A DNA stretch of 64,000 nt, taken from contig NZ_CP119566.1 in the NCBI RefSeq assembly GCF_029277445.1, positions 1,986,001 through 2,050,000 on the forward strand. The letters are read 5' to 3'. This document shows positions 9,131-18,659 of this stretch, in pieces. The stretch comes from Pararhizobium qamdonense (GTDB lineage Bacteria; Pseudomonadota; Alphaproteobacteria; Rhizobiales; Rhizobiaceae). How positions within the stretch are numbered: position 1 is the first letter of the stretch; each line of letters starts with the position of its first letter. The notes beneath the pieces were generated by a model. The model saw only the letters and a program-made list of their open reading frames with translations, searched no databases and was not told the DNA's origin. The position numbers were made by a program, and so were the translations under genes.

Positions 9131-9907
9131 TCAGGCCGATTTCAAAAACCGTTCGTTCAGATAGCCCGAGATGACGCCGAGCACGAGCCAGAAGGCCAGC
9201 GTCGTGGCCAAGGCGGCAACGGCGAATTCGGCGCCAAGCACGGCAGGAACCGGGCTCGACAAATCCGACGGCTGTGGCGCGCCATAGGCATGCGGCGCAG
9301 CGATCAGGACAAGACCGGCGATCTTGGCGACGATCTCGCCACGCAGCACGATGAGATAAAGTCCGGCCACAGAGAGAACGATCGCCGCGAGCCACCAGAT
9401 TTTGCGGTCTTGCAGATCGGCTGCAGGAAAGCCCGGAAGTTCCGGCGGCAGGCCGACGGCCGGCAGGAGATGCACCGCAAGCCAGCCGCAAATGCCCCAG
9501 ATCGCGCCGTTGCGCAACGTAATCGGCTGGTTGAACACCAGGCTTGCTCCGGCAAGCAGCAGGCCGAAACCGGCACCGGCCACCAGATTGGCAAGCAGCG
9601 TGCCGGAGAAACGGCTCATGCCGAACATGATGCCGCCTTCTTCCTCATGCTCGCCCTCATGGGCATAGGCCGGCGTGACCGGCGAGAGTGCGGACAACAT
9701 CTCGCCAATGACCGAGGACCGGTTGAGCGAGGACTGTTGCTGCTGCTGACCTTCGGTCGTGGCAGGCGGCTCGGCTGCGGGTTCCTTGACTTCGAATTCC
9801 TCGGCATGAAGGATGAGCGGGACAACCCGCAATTCCTGTGCCGCCGTCATGAAGACGCCCGCGATCAACCCAGCCACCAATGCGGCCAGAAGTGTTTTGA
9901 CAATCAT
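9131..9907 (-). CDS. cbtA: CbtA family cobalt transporter subunit
   Basis: 258 residues from the ATG at 9907 (GGGGGTATCAC precedes it; the open frame to 10015 is extra leader). It begins with a transmembrane segment (LLAALVAGLIAGVFMTAA), has a loop with HEGEHEEE that could bind metal, and then four or five more membrane segments ending in LGVISGYLNERFLKSA. This is the CbtA family, predicted by comparative genomics to import cobalt. It is preceded by cbtB and a cobalamin riboswitch on the same strand, which is the classical context. A poly-Gln run lies near residue 65. Confidence 0.9.
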   Translation of the reverse strand: MIVKTLLAALVAGLIAGVFMTAAQELRVVPLILHAEEFEVKEPAAEPPATTEGQQQQQSSLNRSSVIGEMLSALSPVTPAYAHEGEHEEEGGIMFGMSRFSGTLLANLVAGAGFGLLLAGASLVFNQPITLRNGAIWGICGWLAVHLLPAVGLPPELPGFPAADLQDRKIWWLAAIVLSVAGLYLIVLRGEIVAKIAGLVLIAAPHAYGAPQPSDLSSPVPAVLGAEFAVAALATTLAFWLVLGVISGYLNERFLKSA

Positions 9908-10099
9908 GTGATACCCCCAAAAATCAAGCGGAACTGATCGATCTGTCGTGCTCAACGCTTGCTGTGTTTCAATTCCCCACGGCAAAAACCGCCCGATGCA
10001 AAAGCATGGGCGCAATCCAGGGCCGCGCGATGTCCTGTCGGAAATCGGCGATCCCTCTCATCGATCAGGTGCGGAAAGCGCAAAGCCTTCCACCGTTCA

Positions 10100-10276
10100 T
10101 CAATGGCAAGGGAAGCCGTAGGAGTGGCGGACGTCGTGGGCGGTGTCGTGCAGCACTGCAGAATTGGCAAGGCCTGCACCGAAGACCAGGAAACCACCGA
10201 TCAACAGGGCGAGAACGGCCGTCGTGATGCGGTCGCTGAGAGAAAGCGGAATGCTTGAAACTGTAGTCGTAGCCAT
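10100..10276 (-). CDS. cbtB: CbtB family cobalt transporter small subunit
   Basis: A 58-residue protein from the ATG at 10276, with a strong GGAGG site 5 bases upstream. It has one transmembrane helix (ITTAVLALLIGGFLVFGAG) and a C-terminal His-rich tail (HDTAHDVRHSYGFPCH), the CbtB hallmark, likely to bind cobalt. It lies between the cobalamin riboswitch and cbtA, with 192 bases before cbtA, so both are expected to be shut off when B12 is abundant. Confidence 0.9.
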   Translation of the reverse strand: MATTTVSSIPLSLSDRITTAVLALLIGGFLVFGAGLANSAVLHDTAHDVRHSYGFPCH

Positions 10277-10337
10277 GACAACCTCCGTGATGGCGCGTGG
10301 AATATATCCCACTCAATTGGGCACCATGCCCTTCATC

Positions 10338-10490
10338 AACCGGCAGGTTTCCTGGCTCGCGGCGTCAGGCGCTTTCGCGCCAAGGAGCCTGTCTCACCTT
10401 CCCGGGGCAGGGCTTGAAATCCCGTCGCCCTAGTGGCTTTTACCGGCTGAACAAACCGGCATGACAAACTCTGACCGCTCTACAGTCGCG
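10338..10490 (-). promoter_or_regulatory. Cobalamin (B12) riboswitch upstream of cbtBA
   Basis: On the minus strand the core motifs occur in order: GCCGGT and AAAGCCACTAGGG, then CGGGAAGGTGAGACAGGC, a hairpin GGCGCGAAAGCGCC, and the conserved box AGCCAGGAAACCTGCC near 10340-10357. This is the standard cobalamin element. It ends about 60 bases before the cbtB start, where it can control translation or termination. The 5' boundary is approximate. Family knowledge predicts repression of cobalt uptake by adenosylcobalamin. Confidence 0.9.
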
Positions 10491-10859
10491 GGGTCGGCCG
10501 TGATGAAGATGCCCAGAATGGGTCCACCCGTCACGTTCCCATTTACTCCCCGAAAGCGCCTCGCCCCCAGGGAACCAATTGATCCCGCAATGATTATGCC
10601 GTCGTATCATGCATGTCAATTCGGCGCTGCGACCTCCAATGACGTATTGCAGCTCTTGATTTTTCCCCGCAATGTCTAAATTGGATATGTAGTACAACCT
10701 GGTATGCGCTCAAGTTGCAACCCGGTTTTTTCAAGAAACACTCAATGGTTGTTTGAATTGAAAGATACTCTTCTTATTCACCGGAACAATAGTTCTTTAG
10801 CAATCTTGGTGTAGAATGCGGCGGCGCTGACACGCGAAGCATCACCCACAGAGAAGACC
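10491..10859. other. Intergenic region between riboswitch and GGDEF/EAL gene
   Basis: No coding region, repeat or RNA gene is apparent. It must carry the promoter for cbtBA (leftward) and one for the GGDEF/EAL gene (rightward). The part from about 10680 to 10830 is AT-rich, as expected for promoters, but I cannot assign boxes. AGAGAAGACC just before 10860 is a weak ribosome-binding site. Confidence 0.4.
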
Positions 10860-12626
10860 ATGAAAGCGGCGAGGTCCGAACAGGAATTTCAGAATATTCT
10901 TCGCCGCTTGGGAATTGCGCTCGACGCTTCTCAGATCGGGGTGTGGGAGCACGATACGCAGAAGGACGAAGTCGTCTGGGACCTGCAAATGCATCGGCTC
11001 TACGCAACGGGCAAGACACAGAAGCGCGTCAAGGCGGCGGTGTGGATGAATGCGATTCATCCCGATGATTTTGTGCAAGCGCAAGCGGATTTCGATCTCG
11101 CGATTGCAACAGGCGACGTTTATTCGTCGGAATACCGGATCATCCTGCCGGACGGCGAAACCCGCCATCTGCGCTCGCGTGCCTATTGTTTCGAGGAAGA
11201 CGGCCACATCACCTTCATCGGTGCCGAGTGGGACGTGACGGCGGATGTGCTGCTCAATCGCGAATTGCGGCGGCAGAAGGCGATTGCCGAAGCGCGCGCC
11301 GTTGCGCTGGAAGTGAGCTCCGAGCGGATACAGCATGCCGCCGAGCACGATTCCCTGACAGGGCTTCCAAACCGCCGCTTTTTCGACCGTCGGCTGGCGG
11401 AGCTTGCCGAGGGGGAGGGCCCGGAGAAGCTGGCGATCCTGCATATTGGTCTCGACCGGTTCAAACAGATCAACGACGCGGCCGGCCATGCGGCGGGCGA
11501 CGATGTCCTGCGGTCCTGCGCGCGGCGTATTGAGGCCGGCGTTCCGAAAAACTCGTTCATCGCCCGCGTCAGCGGTGATGAATTTGCCGTTCTGATCGCA
11601 AACTTCGTCTCCCTGGAAGACCTCAAAGCCCGGGCCGAGCGGCTGACACAGGGGCTGAAGCAGTCGGTCTGGCACAATGACGAGGTCCTGCACACCGGCG
11701 GCTCCATCGGCGTCGCCGCAGCCAGCGGACGCAATATTGCAAGCCTTCTGGCGCAGTCCGACATTGCGCTCAACCGGGCGAAAAAGCTCGGCAGGGGACG
11801 TGTCGAAGTCTATTCCGCACAGCTGAAAGCGCAGCTCAACGCCGAGCAGCGGATCGGCCGTCAGTTTTCGCATGGTCTGGAGAAAGGCGAGTTCGTTCCC
11901 TTCTATCAGGCGCAGGTCGATGCACGGACCCGGCGCGTCGTCGGGATGGAAGTTCTGGCGCGCTGGCGCCATCCCAAGCGTGGATTGATCATGCCGGGGG
12001 AATTCATCAAGGTTGCGGCGGGTCTTGGCCGGCTGGACGATCTTGATGCCGCCATCCTTAAAGCGGCGCTCAGGGATCGCGAGGCCTGGACGCGCCGGGG
12101 CGTGGATGTTCCGCGCATCTCCGTCAATGTGTCGGCCGCCCGCCTGTCGGATCCATTGTTGATCGACGAACTCAAGCGTCTCGGCGTTCAGCCGGACATG
12201 CTGTCCTTCGAATTGCTGGAAACCATTTTCCTCGACGACAGCGAGGATGATGTGTTTGCCAATGTTGCCGGGCTGAAGGCCATGGGCATCGATATCGAGA
12301 TCGATGATTTCGGCTCCGGCCACGCGTCGATTATCGGGCTGGTCAAGCTGAAACCACGGCGGATGAAGATCGACCGGCAGCTGGTCTTGCCGATCACCAC
12401 ATCGCGTGAGCAGAAACGGCTGCTGCGCTCGATCATCGATATTGCCAAGGCGCTGAATATCGAAGTGATTGCCGAAGGGGTGGAGACACAGGAACACGCC
12501 AAGCTGTTGACGCGGCTTGGCTGCGATATCCTGCAGGGCTATGCTATAGCCTATCCGGCCCCGGCCGCCGACATGCTGGCCCGGCTGACGGAGGATGACC
12601 CGCAAGCCCTTGCCGTCCAGCACTGA
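10860..12626 (+). CDS. PAS-GGDEF-EAL cyclic-di-GMP signalling protein
   Basis: 588 residues in three parts. Residues about 15-130 form a PAS/PAC sensor (ASQIGVWEHDTQKDEVVWD, then YSSEYRIILPDGE). Residues about 155-320 form a GGDEF domain, with HDSLTGLPNRRFF and an active-site loop SGDEF in place of GGDEF. The remainder is an EAL domain with EVLARW for EAL, SVNVSA, DDFGSG, KIDRQL and AEGVET, so the metal- and substrate-binding residues appear intact. Phosphodiesterase activity is likely; cyclase activity is possible, since SGDEF variants can function. No transmembrane segment is seen, so it is a cytoplasmic sensor. It stands alone, and the signal sensed by the PAS domain is unknown. Confidence 0.9.
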   Translation: MKAARSEQEFQNILRRLGIALDASQIGVWEHDTQKDEVVWDLQMHRLYATGKTQKRVKAAVWMNAIHPDDFVQAQADFDLAIATGDVYSSEYRIILPDGETRHLRSRAYCFEEDGHITFIGAEWDVTADVLLNRELRRQKAIAEARAVALEVSSERIQHAAEHDSLTGLPNRRFFDRRLAELAEGEGPEKLAILHIGLDRFKQINDAAGHAAGDDVLRSCARRIEAGVPKNSFIARVSGDEFAVLIANFVSLEDLKARAERLTQGLKQSVWHNDEVLHTGGSIGVAAASGRNIASLLAQSDIALNRAKKLGRGRVEVYSAQLKAQLNAEQRIGRQFSHGLEKGEFVPFYQAQVDARTRRVVGMEVLARWRHPKRGLIMPGEFIKVAAGLGRLDDLDAAILKAALRDREAWTRRGVDVPRISVNVSAARLSDPLLIDELKRLGVQPDMLSFELLETIFLDDSEDDVFANVAGLKAMGIDIEIDDFGSGHASIIGLVKLKPRRMKIDRQLVLPITTSREQKRLLRSIIDIAKALNIEVIAEGVETQEHAKLLTRLGCDILQGYAIAYPAPAADMLARLTEDDPQALAVQH

Positions 12627-12641
12627 CGGCGTTTCCCGTCC

Positions 12642-13496
12642 TTATTCCTGCTTTCCCAACAGATCCTGCATGACGGCGATGATGCGCCGGTGCTGGTGGG
12701 CGTGGCGTGTGCGGATGCTGGTCGCCGCATAGATCGCCTGCTGGATGAGGGGTGCATCCTCAATCGGAAAGGCGGTGCCTTCATCCGCAAGCTTCATTGC
12801 GGTGGCGCGCGTCACATAGGCTGCGCCGGCAAGCGTTTTCAACAGGCCGGTGATGGCGATGTTCTGTCCTGACGCCAGCGGTGCGGAGGACAGTTGCGGC
12901 AGGGCGAGGCGGTGCGCACGGTCGAATGCCGGGGAATAGACGGCCTGGATATAGGTCTCCGGCTGCAATTCGGCGACCGTTTTCACTGTTGTGGCGACCA
13001 GCGTATAGGTCATGTCGCCGATGCGCTCGTAGTGCAGGTCGGGCAGGTAGTGCGGCGTATAGAGGATGGCGAGATCGAGATCGCCGGCGGCCAGATCGCG
13101 GTTCATCTGGTTGGAATAATCGGCTTCCATATAGATCGAGGTGGTCGGCAGATCAGTGCGGACGGCGGACAGCCATTTCCCGGCAAAGGCTTCGGCCAGA
13201 TCATGCTGGATGCCCAGCCGCATGGAGCGCTCATAGGTTCCGGCATTTTCGACCGCCCGCGTCGCCTCGTGCCATTGATGCTGCAGCGCCTTGGCATGGT
13301 CGAGGAACCGCAGGCCGGATGCCGTCGGCGCAGTGCCGCCCTTGTTGCGGGTAAAGAGCTTGCGGTTGAACTGTGCCTCCAATGCCTTGACGCGGTGGGA
13401 GACGGTCGATTGCGTGATGTTCAGCCGCTCGGCCGTACGGTTGAAGCTACGGGTTTCCATCAGGTCGAGGAAGGTTTCGATGAGGTCGATCTGCAT
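12642..13496 (-). CDS. LysR family transcriptional regulator
   Basis: 284 residues from the ATG at 13496; the open frame to 13544 runs back into repeat DNA. The N-terminal winged helix-turn-helix is clear (IETFLDLMETRSFNRTAERL, then TQSTVSHRVKALE), followed by a type-2 periplasmic-binding-like effector domain. It is read divergently from the FAD-GcvT genes that start at 13764, with a palindromic repeat in between. LysR regulators usually control the divergent neighbour, so regulation of the demethylation genes, perhaps by betaine or dimethylglycine, is the natural inference. The effector is unknown. Confidence 0.85.
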   Translation of the reverse strand: MQIDLIETFLDLMETRSFNRTAERLNITQSTVSHRVKALEAQFNRKLFTRNKGGTAPTASGLRFLDHAKALQHQWHEATRAVENAGTYERSMRLGIQHDLAEAFAGKWLSAVRTDLPTTSIYMEADYSNQMNRDLAAGDLDLAILYTPHYLPDLHYERIGDMTYTLVATTVKTVAELQPETYIQAVYSPAFDRAHRLALPQLSSAPLASGQNIAITGLLKTLAGAAYVTRATAMKLADEGTAFPIEDAPLIQQAIYAATSIRTRHAHQHRRIIAVMQDLLGKQE

Positions 13497-13520
13497 GGGG
13501 TGTCCGGTGTGTTGTGGTAC

Positions 13521-13656
13521 AAACCCCTCCCCAACCCTCCCCACAAGGGGGAGGGGGTTTACGGGGGATGTCGTTCGCCCTTTGCAGAGCAGCCACAGCG
13601 GCGAGGCATACTCTGTATACTCCCTCCCCCTTGTGGGGAGGGTCGGGGAGGGGTTT
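13521..13656. repeat. Palindromic intergenic repeat (long imperfect inverted repeat)
   Basis: Two 35-base arms, 13521-13555 and 13622-13656, are reverse complements with a single mismatch and are separated by about 66 bases. The arms contain CCCTCCCC and CAAGGGGGAGG blocks. This is one of several families of G/C-rich palindromic repeats scattered through the window, of the type known from rhizobial genomes. It lies in the divergent region between the LysR gene and the FAD-GcvT operon. Confidence 0.85.
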
Positions 13657-13763
13657 TCTTCATCTCCAATCTAATCGAATTCTTCGATCAATAAAGCGAA
13701 TTCTGGCCGCTTGATGCGGGAGTGCTTCGTTGCGAAAACTTGTCCCAAAACAAGGGAACAGAC

Positions 13764-16211
13764 ATGTCGAATTTGCCGTCTCATGCACGCGTCGTGATCA
13801 TCGGGGGAGGTGCTGTCGGCGCGTCCTGTCTCTACCATCTGGCCAAGGCCGGCTGGACCGACTGCGTGCTTCTGGAAAAGAACGAGCTGACGGCCGGATC
13901 GACATGGCATGCGGCGGGCAATGTGCCGACATTCTCCTCGTCCTGGTCGATCATGAACATGCAGCGCTATTCGGCGTCGCTTTACCGCGAACTTGGCGAT
14001 CTCGTCGATTATCCGATGAACTATCATGTCACCGGCTCGATCCGGCTCGGCCATTCGAAGGAACGGCTGCAGGAATTCAAGCGCGTCGTCGGCATGGGCC
14101 GCTATCAGGGCATGGACCTCGACATTCTGTCGCCCGATCAGATCAAGTCGAAATATCCGTTTTTGGAAACCCACGACCTGACCGGCGCGCTCTACGATCC
14201 CTATGACGGCGATATCGATCCGGCGCAGCTGACGCAGGCTCTTGCGAAGGGTGCCCGCGACCTGGGTGCGAAGATCTTCCGCTTCTGTCCCGCCACCGGC
14301 GCCCGCCGGGACAACGACGAATGGATCATTTCGACGCCGCAGGGCGACATCCGGTGCGATTATGTCGTCAATGCCGCCGGTTATTATGCCCGCGAGGTCG
14401 GCAAATGGTTCGGCCGCGATGTGCCGATGATGGTGATGAGCCATCAATATATGCTGTTTGAGGAAATTCCGGAGCTGGCGGCCTGGTCGAAGGAAGCCGG
14501 GCACAAATTGCCGCTTCTGCGCGATGTCGATAGTTCCTATTACCTGCGCCAGGAAAAGTCCGGGATGAATCTCGGGCCTTACGAGAAAAACTGCAAGGCG
14601 CACTGGATCACGCCCGATGATCCCATGCCGGAGGATTTCTCGTTCCAGCTGTTCCCCGATGATCTCGAGCGGCTGGAATGGTATCTGAACGACGCCGTCG
14701 AGCGCGTGCCCATCCTCGGCACTGCCGGACTGTCGCGGATGATCAATGGACCGATCCCCTATGCGCCGGACGGCAATCCGCTGATCGGGCCGATGCCGGG
14801 CGTTCCCAATGCATTCGAGGCCTGTGTCTTTACCTTCGGCATCTGCCAGGCGGGTGGTGCGGGCAAGGTTTTGGCCGAATGGGTGACCGAGGGGCAGACG
14901 GAATGGGACATGTGGTCCTGCGATCCGCGCCGCTTTACCAGCTACACGGATCAGGATTACTGCATCGCCAAGGGCATGGAAATTTATGGCCATGAATATG
15001 CCATGCATTTTCCGAAACACGCCTGGCCGGCCGGACGCAACAAGAAGCTATCGCCGATCCACGACCGGATTGCAGCGCTGGGCGCGCAGTTCAAGCCCTA
15101 TAATGGCTGGGAGCGCGCCAACTGGTACGCCAAGCCGGGCGACGATCTTTCCGAGGCGGCGACCCAGACCTGGAACCGGGCGGGCCCCTGGCAGAAGCGC
15201 ATCGAGGAGGAATGCCTTGCGGTGCGCGATGCTGCCGGCATTCTCGATCTGCCCGGATTTTCCCGTTTCCGCCTGAAGGGCGAGGGTGCGCGCGACTGGC
15301 TGCTGGGTCTGACCACCGGCAAGGTGCCAAAGCCCGGCCGCATCGGTCTGGCCTATTTCTCCGACGACAAGGGCCGCATCGTCACTGAAATGTCGGTCAT
15401 GGCGCTGGAGGAGGATTTCTTCTTCCTGATCACGGCGGCGACCGCGCAATGGCATGATTTCGAGTGGCTGCAAAAGCATCTGCCGAAGGACGCGGCGTTT
15501 ACGCTGGATGATGTCACTGAAAGCTTCACCTGCCAGATTCTGTCCGGTCCGAAGTCGCGGGATATTCTGGCCGAGGTTTCCGGCGCCGATCTTACCAAAG
15601 GCTGGCTGACGCATCAGCCGGTGCAGATCGCCGGACTGTGGTGCCAGCTGGTGCGCGTGTCCTTTGCCGGTGAACTCGGCTGGGAAATCCACACCAAGAT
15701 CGAGGATACCGCTGCAATCTTCGATGCCGTCTGGGCGGCCGGTCAAAAGCATGGGTTAAAGCCTTTCGGCATGGAGGCGCTGGACAGCCTGCGTATCGAG
15801 AAAGGATACCGTGCGTGGAAGGGCGATCTTTCGACCGACTACACCATTCTGCAGGGTGGCCTTGAGCGCTTCGTCGATTGGGCCAAGCCCGACTTCAAGG
15901 GCAAGGCGGCGCTGGAGCGCGAGAAGCAGCAGGGCGTGACGAAGCGCTTCGTGACGCTGGTGGTGGACGCTGCAGATTGCGACGCGCCCTATATGTCGAC
16001 GCTCTGGCATGGCGGAAAAGTGGTCGGCGAAACGACGTCCGGCAACTGGGGTTACCGGATCGGCAAATCGGTGGCGCTCGGCATGCTGCGTGCCGATCTG
16101 GCCGAGCCCGGAACCGAGGTCGAGGTCGAGATTTACGGCGACCGCTTCAAGGCGGTGGTGCAAGCGGACGAGCCGCTGTTTGATCCCAAGAATGAGAGAC
16201 TGCGCGCATGA
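13764..16211 (+). CDS. FAD-dependent oxidoreductase-GcvT fusion, dimethylglycine/sarcosine dehydrogenase-like (copy 1)
   Basis: 815 residues from the ATG at 13764, with AAGGGAA upstream. The N-terminal DAO domain starts with the FAD-binding VVIIGGGAVGASCLYHLAK. It continues with GSTWHAAGN, where the His is the covalent FAD attachment site in dimethylglycine dehydrogenase. The C-terminal half (from about residue 430) is a GcvT aminomethyltransferase domain, which passes the removed methyl group to tetrahydrofolate; FAGELGWEIH and the final GcvT_C barrel are visible. It oxidatively N-demethylates a glycine derivative or related amine. Its stop overlaps the next start by 4 bases. It differs from copy 2 after the FAD site (GNVPTFSSSW versus GLIGQLRAS), suggesting a different substrate. 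Confidence 0.88.
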   Translation: MSNLPSHARVVIIGGGAVGASCLYHLAKAGWTDCVLLEKNELTAGSTWHAAGNVPTFSSSWSIMNMQRYSASLYRELGDLVDYPMNYHVTGSIRLGHSKERLQEFKRVVGMGRYQGMDLDILSPDQIKSKYPFLETHDLTGALYDPYDGDIDPAQLTQALAKGARDLGAKIFRFCPATGARRDNDEWIISTPQGDIRCDYVVNAAGYYAREVGKWFGRDVPMMVMSHQYMLFEEIPELAAWSKEAGHKLPLLRDVDSSYYLRQEKSGMNLGPYEKNCKAHWITPDDPMPEDFSFQLFPDDLERLEWYLNDAVERVPILGTAGLSRMINGPIPYAPDGNPLIGPMPGVPNAFEACVFTFGICQAGGAGKVLAEWVTEGQTEWDMWSCDPRRFTSYTDQDYCIAKGMEIYGHEYAMHFPKHAWPAGRNKKLSPIHDRIAALGAQFKPYNGWERANWYAKPGDDLSEAATQTWNRAGPWQKRIEEECLAVRDAAGILDLPGFSRFRLKGEGARDWLLGLTTGKVPKPGRIGLAYFSDDKGRIVTEMSVMALEEDFFFLITAATAQWHDFEWLQKHLPKDAAFTLDDVTESFTCQILSGPKSRDILAEVSGADLTKGWLTHQPVQIAGLWCQLVRVSFAGELGWEIHTKIEDTAAIFDAVWAAGQKHGLKPFGMEALDSLRIEKGYRAWKGDLSTDYTILQGGLERFVDWAKPDFKGKAALEREKQQGVTKRFVTLVVDAADCDAPYMSTLWHGGKVVGETTSGNWGYRIGKSVALGMLRADLAEPGTEVEVEIYGDRFKAVVQADEPLFDPKNERLRA

Positions 16212-18655
16212 GCAAGCCCATCCCCAAAAAGGCCCGCGCGGTCATAATCGGCGGCGGCGTCTCCGGCTGTTCGGTCGCCTATCATCTGGCGAAGCTCGGC
16301 TGGACGGACGTGGTCCTGCTGGAGCGCAAGCAGCTGACATCGGGCACGACCTGGCATGCGGCAGGCCTGATCGGGCAGTTGCGCGCCTCGCAGAACATGA
16401 CGCGTCTCGCCAAATATTCGGCCGATCTCTACACCAGGCTGGAGGCCGAAACCGGCATCGGCACAGGCATGCGCCAATGCGGTTCGATCACCGTTGCACT
16501 CACCGAAGAGCGCAAGCAGGAAATCTACCGGCAGGCCTCGCTTGCCCGCGCCTTCGATGTCGATGTGCGCGAAATTTCCCCCGATGAAGTGAAGGCGATG
16601 TATCCGCATCTGAACGTTTCGGATGTGGTTGCCGCCGTGCATCTGCCGCTCGACGGACAGTGCGATCCCGCCAATATTGCGATGGCGCTTGCCAAGGGTG
16701 CCCGCCAGAACGGCGCGACGATCCTGGAAGGCGTCAAGGTCACGGCGGTTCACAAGAAGGACGGCCGGGTGTCCGGCGTCACCTGCGAGCAAAATGGCGA
16801 GATGTTTACGATCGAGACCGAGAACGTCGTCAATGCCGCCGGCATGTGGGGCAGGGAGCTTGCCAACATGTCGGGGGTCACCGTGCCGCTGCATGCCTGC
16901 GAGCACTTCTATATCGTCACCGAGCCGGTCGCCGGATTGCAGCGTCTGCCGGTGCTGCGCGTGCCGGACGAGTGCACCTATTACAAGGAGGATGCCGGCA
17001 AGATGCTGGTCGGTGCCTTCGAGCTGAAGGCCAAGCCCTGGGGCATGGATGGGATCAGCGAGGATTTCTGCTTCGACCAGCTGCCGGAGGATTTCGACCA
17101 TTTCGCGCCGATCCTCGAAAAGGCGGTCGGCCGCATGCCGATGCTGGAAACGGCGGGGATCCACACGTTCTTCAACGGCCCGGAAAGCTTTACGCCCGAC
17201 GACCGCTACTATCTGGGCGAAGCGCCGGAGCTGAAGGGATATTGGGTCGCGGCCGGGTACAATTCGATCGGCATCGTCTCCTCCGGCGGCGCCGGCATGG
17301 CGCTGGCGCAATGGATGAATGACGGCGAGCCGCCGTTTGATCTCTGGGAAGTGGATATCCGCCGGGCGCAGCCGTTTCAGAAGAACCGCACCTATCTCAA
17401 GGAACGGGTCACCGAAACGCTTGGCCTTCTCTATGCCGACCATTTCCCCTATCGCCAGATGGCGACGGCACGCGGCGTGCGGCGCACGCCTTTGCATGAA
17501 CATCTGAAGGCACGCGGTGCCGTGTTCGGCGAAGTGGCGGGCTGGGAGCGGGCCAACTGGTTTGCCAGGGACGGCCAGGAGCGGGAATATAAATATAGCT
17601 GGAAACGGCAGAACTGGTTCGACAACCAGCGCGATGAACATCTGGCGATCCGCAATGGCGCCGGTTTGATCGACATGACCTCGTTCGGCAAGATCCGTGT
17701 CGAGGGCCGCGATGCTTTGGCCTTCCTGCAAAAGCTCTGTGCCAACCAGCTGGATGTCGCCACAAACCGCATCGTTTATACCCAGATGCTGAATGCCCGT
17801 GGCGGCATCGAGAGCGACCTGACGGTCACGCGCCTTTCGGAAACCGCTTTCCTGCTGGTCGTTCCCGGCGCCACGCTGCAGCGCGACCTTGCCTGGCTGC
17901 GCAAGCATCTGGCCGATGAATTCGCTGTCGTCACCGACGTGACTGCGGCGGAATCGGTGCTTTGCGTCATGGGGCCGAAGGCGCGTGATCTCATGCAAAA
18001 AGTCAGCCCCAACGATTTTTCCAATGCCGCGCATCCGTTCGGGTCGGCACGGGAGATCGAGATCGGCATGGGGCTGGCACGCGCGCACCGCGTCACCTAT
18101 GTCGGCGAACTCGGCTGGGAGCTTTATGTCTCCAGCGATCAGACGGCGCATGTGTTCGAGACGCTCGAAGCAGCGGGAGCGGAGATCGGCCTGAAACTCT
18201 GCGGCATCCATACGCTCGACAGTTGCCGGATCGAAAAGGCCTTCCGCCATTTTGGCCATGATATCACCGACGAGGATCATGTGCTGGAGGCCGGGCTTGG
18301 GTTTGCGGTAAAGGCAGGAAAGGGCGATTTCATCGGCCGTGACGCGGTGTTGAAGAAGCAGGATGAAGGGCTGTCGCGCCGGCTGGTGCAGTTCCGGCTG
18401 ACCGACCCGGAGCCGCTTCTGTTCCACAACGAGGCGGTGGTGCGCGACGGCAAAATCGTCGGCACGATCACCTCTGGCAATTACGGCCACCATCTCGGCG
18501 GTGCGATCGGGCTCGGCTACGTGCCGTGCAAGGGCGAGAGCGAGGCGGATGTGCTGGGTTCGGCCTACGAGATCGAGATTGCCGGGACGCGGGTGAAGGC
18601 GGATGTGTCGCTTGCGCCGATGTATGATCCGAAGTCGGAGCGGGTGAGGGTTTAG
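16208..18655 (+). CDS. FAD-dependent oxidoreductase-GcvT fusion, dimethylglycine/sarcosine dehydrogenase-like (copy 2)
   Basis: 815 residues, the same length and domain order as the preceding gene, but clearly diverged. AVIIGGGVSGCSVAYHLAK binds FAD, and TTWHAAGLIGQLRASQN contains the covalent-FAD histidine and looks closer to classical dimethylglycine/sarcosine dehydrogenases. The GcvT part includes VGELGWELYVSSD and, near the end, IVGTITSGNYGHHLGGAIGLGY. The ATG overlaps the upstream stop (ATGA), so the pair is translationally coupled. Two sequential demethylations (dimethylglycine to sarcosine to glycine) would need two such enzymes. Which copy does which step cannot be told from sequence. 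Confidence 0.88.
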   Translation: MSKPIPKKARAVIIGGGVSGCSVAYHLAKLGWTDVVLLERKQLTSGTTWHAAGLIGQLRASQNMTRLAKYSADLYTRLEAETGIGTGMRQCGSITVALTEERKQEIYRQASLARAFDVDVREISPDEVKAMYPHLNVSDVVAAVHLPLDGQCDPANIAMALAKGARQNGATILEGVKVTAVHKKDGRVSGVTCEQNGEMFTIETENVVNAAGMWGRELANMSGVTVPLHACEHFYIVTEPVAGLQRLPVLRVPDECTYYKEDAGKMLVGAFELKAKPWGMDGISEDFCFDQLPEDFDHFAPILEKAVGRMPMLETAGIHTFFNGPESFTPDDRYYLGEAPELKGYWVAAGYNSIGIVSSGGAGMALAQWMNDGEPPFDLWEVDIRRAQPFQKNRTYLKERVTETLGLLYADHFPYRQMATARGVRRTPLHEHLKARGAVFGEVAGWERANWFARDGQEREYKYSWKRQNWFDNQRDEHLAIRNGAGLIDMTSFGKIRVEGRDALAFLQKLCANQLDVATNRIVYTQMLNARGGIESDLTVTRLSETAFLLVVPGATLQRDLAWLRKHLADEFAVVTDVTAAESVLCVMGPKARDLMQKVSPNDFSNAAHPFGSAREIEIGMGLARAHRVTYVGELGWELYVSSDQTAHVFETLEAAGAEIGLKLCGIHTLDSCRIEKAFRHFGHDITDEDHVLEAGLGFAVKAGKGDFIGRDAVLKKQDEGLSRRLVQFRLTDPEPLLFHNEAVVRDGKIVGTITSGNYGHHLGGAIGLGYVPCKGESEADVLGSAYEIEIAGTRVKADVSLAPMYDPKSERVRV

Positions 18656-18659
18656 CCCT

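Noticed and set aside
10842..12623. Leftward 593-codon open frame
   Set aside because: Antisense to the GGDEF/EAL gene, whose domain motifs are intact in the plus strand.
13521..13656. Rho-independent terminator
   Set aside because: The G/C-rich inverted repeat is far longer than a terminator, lies between divergent starts, and recurs in related forms elsewhere; it is a repeat element.
16133..18493. Leftward 786-codon open frame
   Set aside because: Antisense to the second FAD-GcvT gene; His/Arg-rich shadow without a domain.
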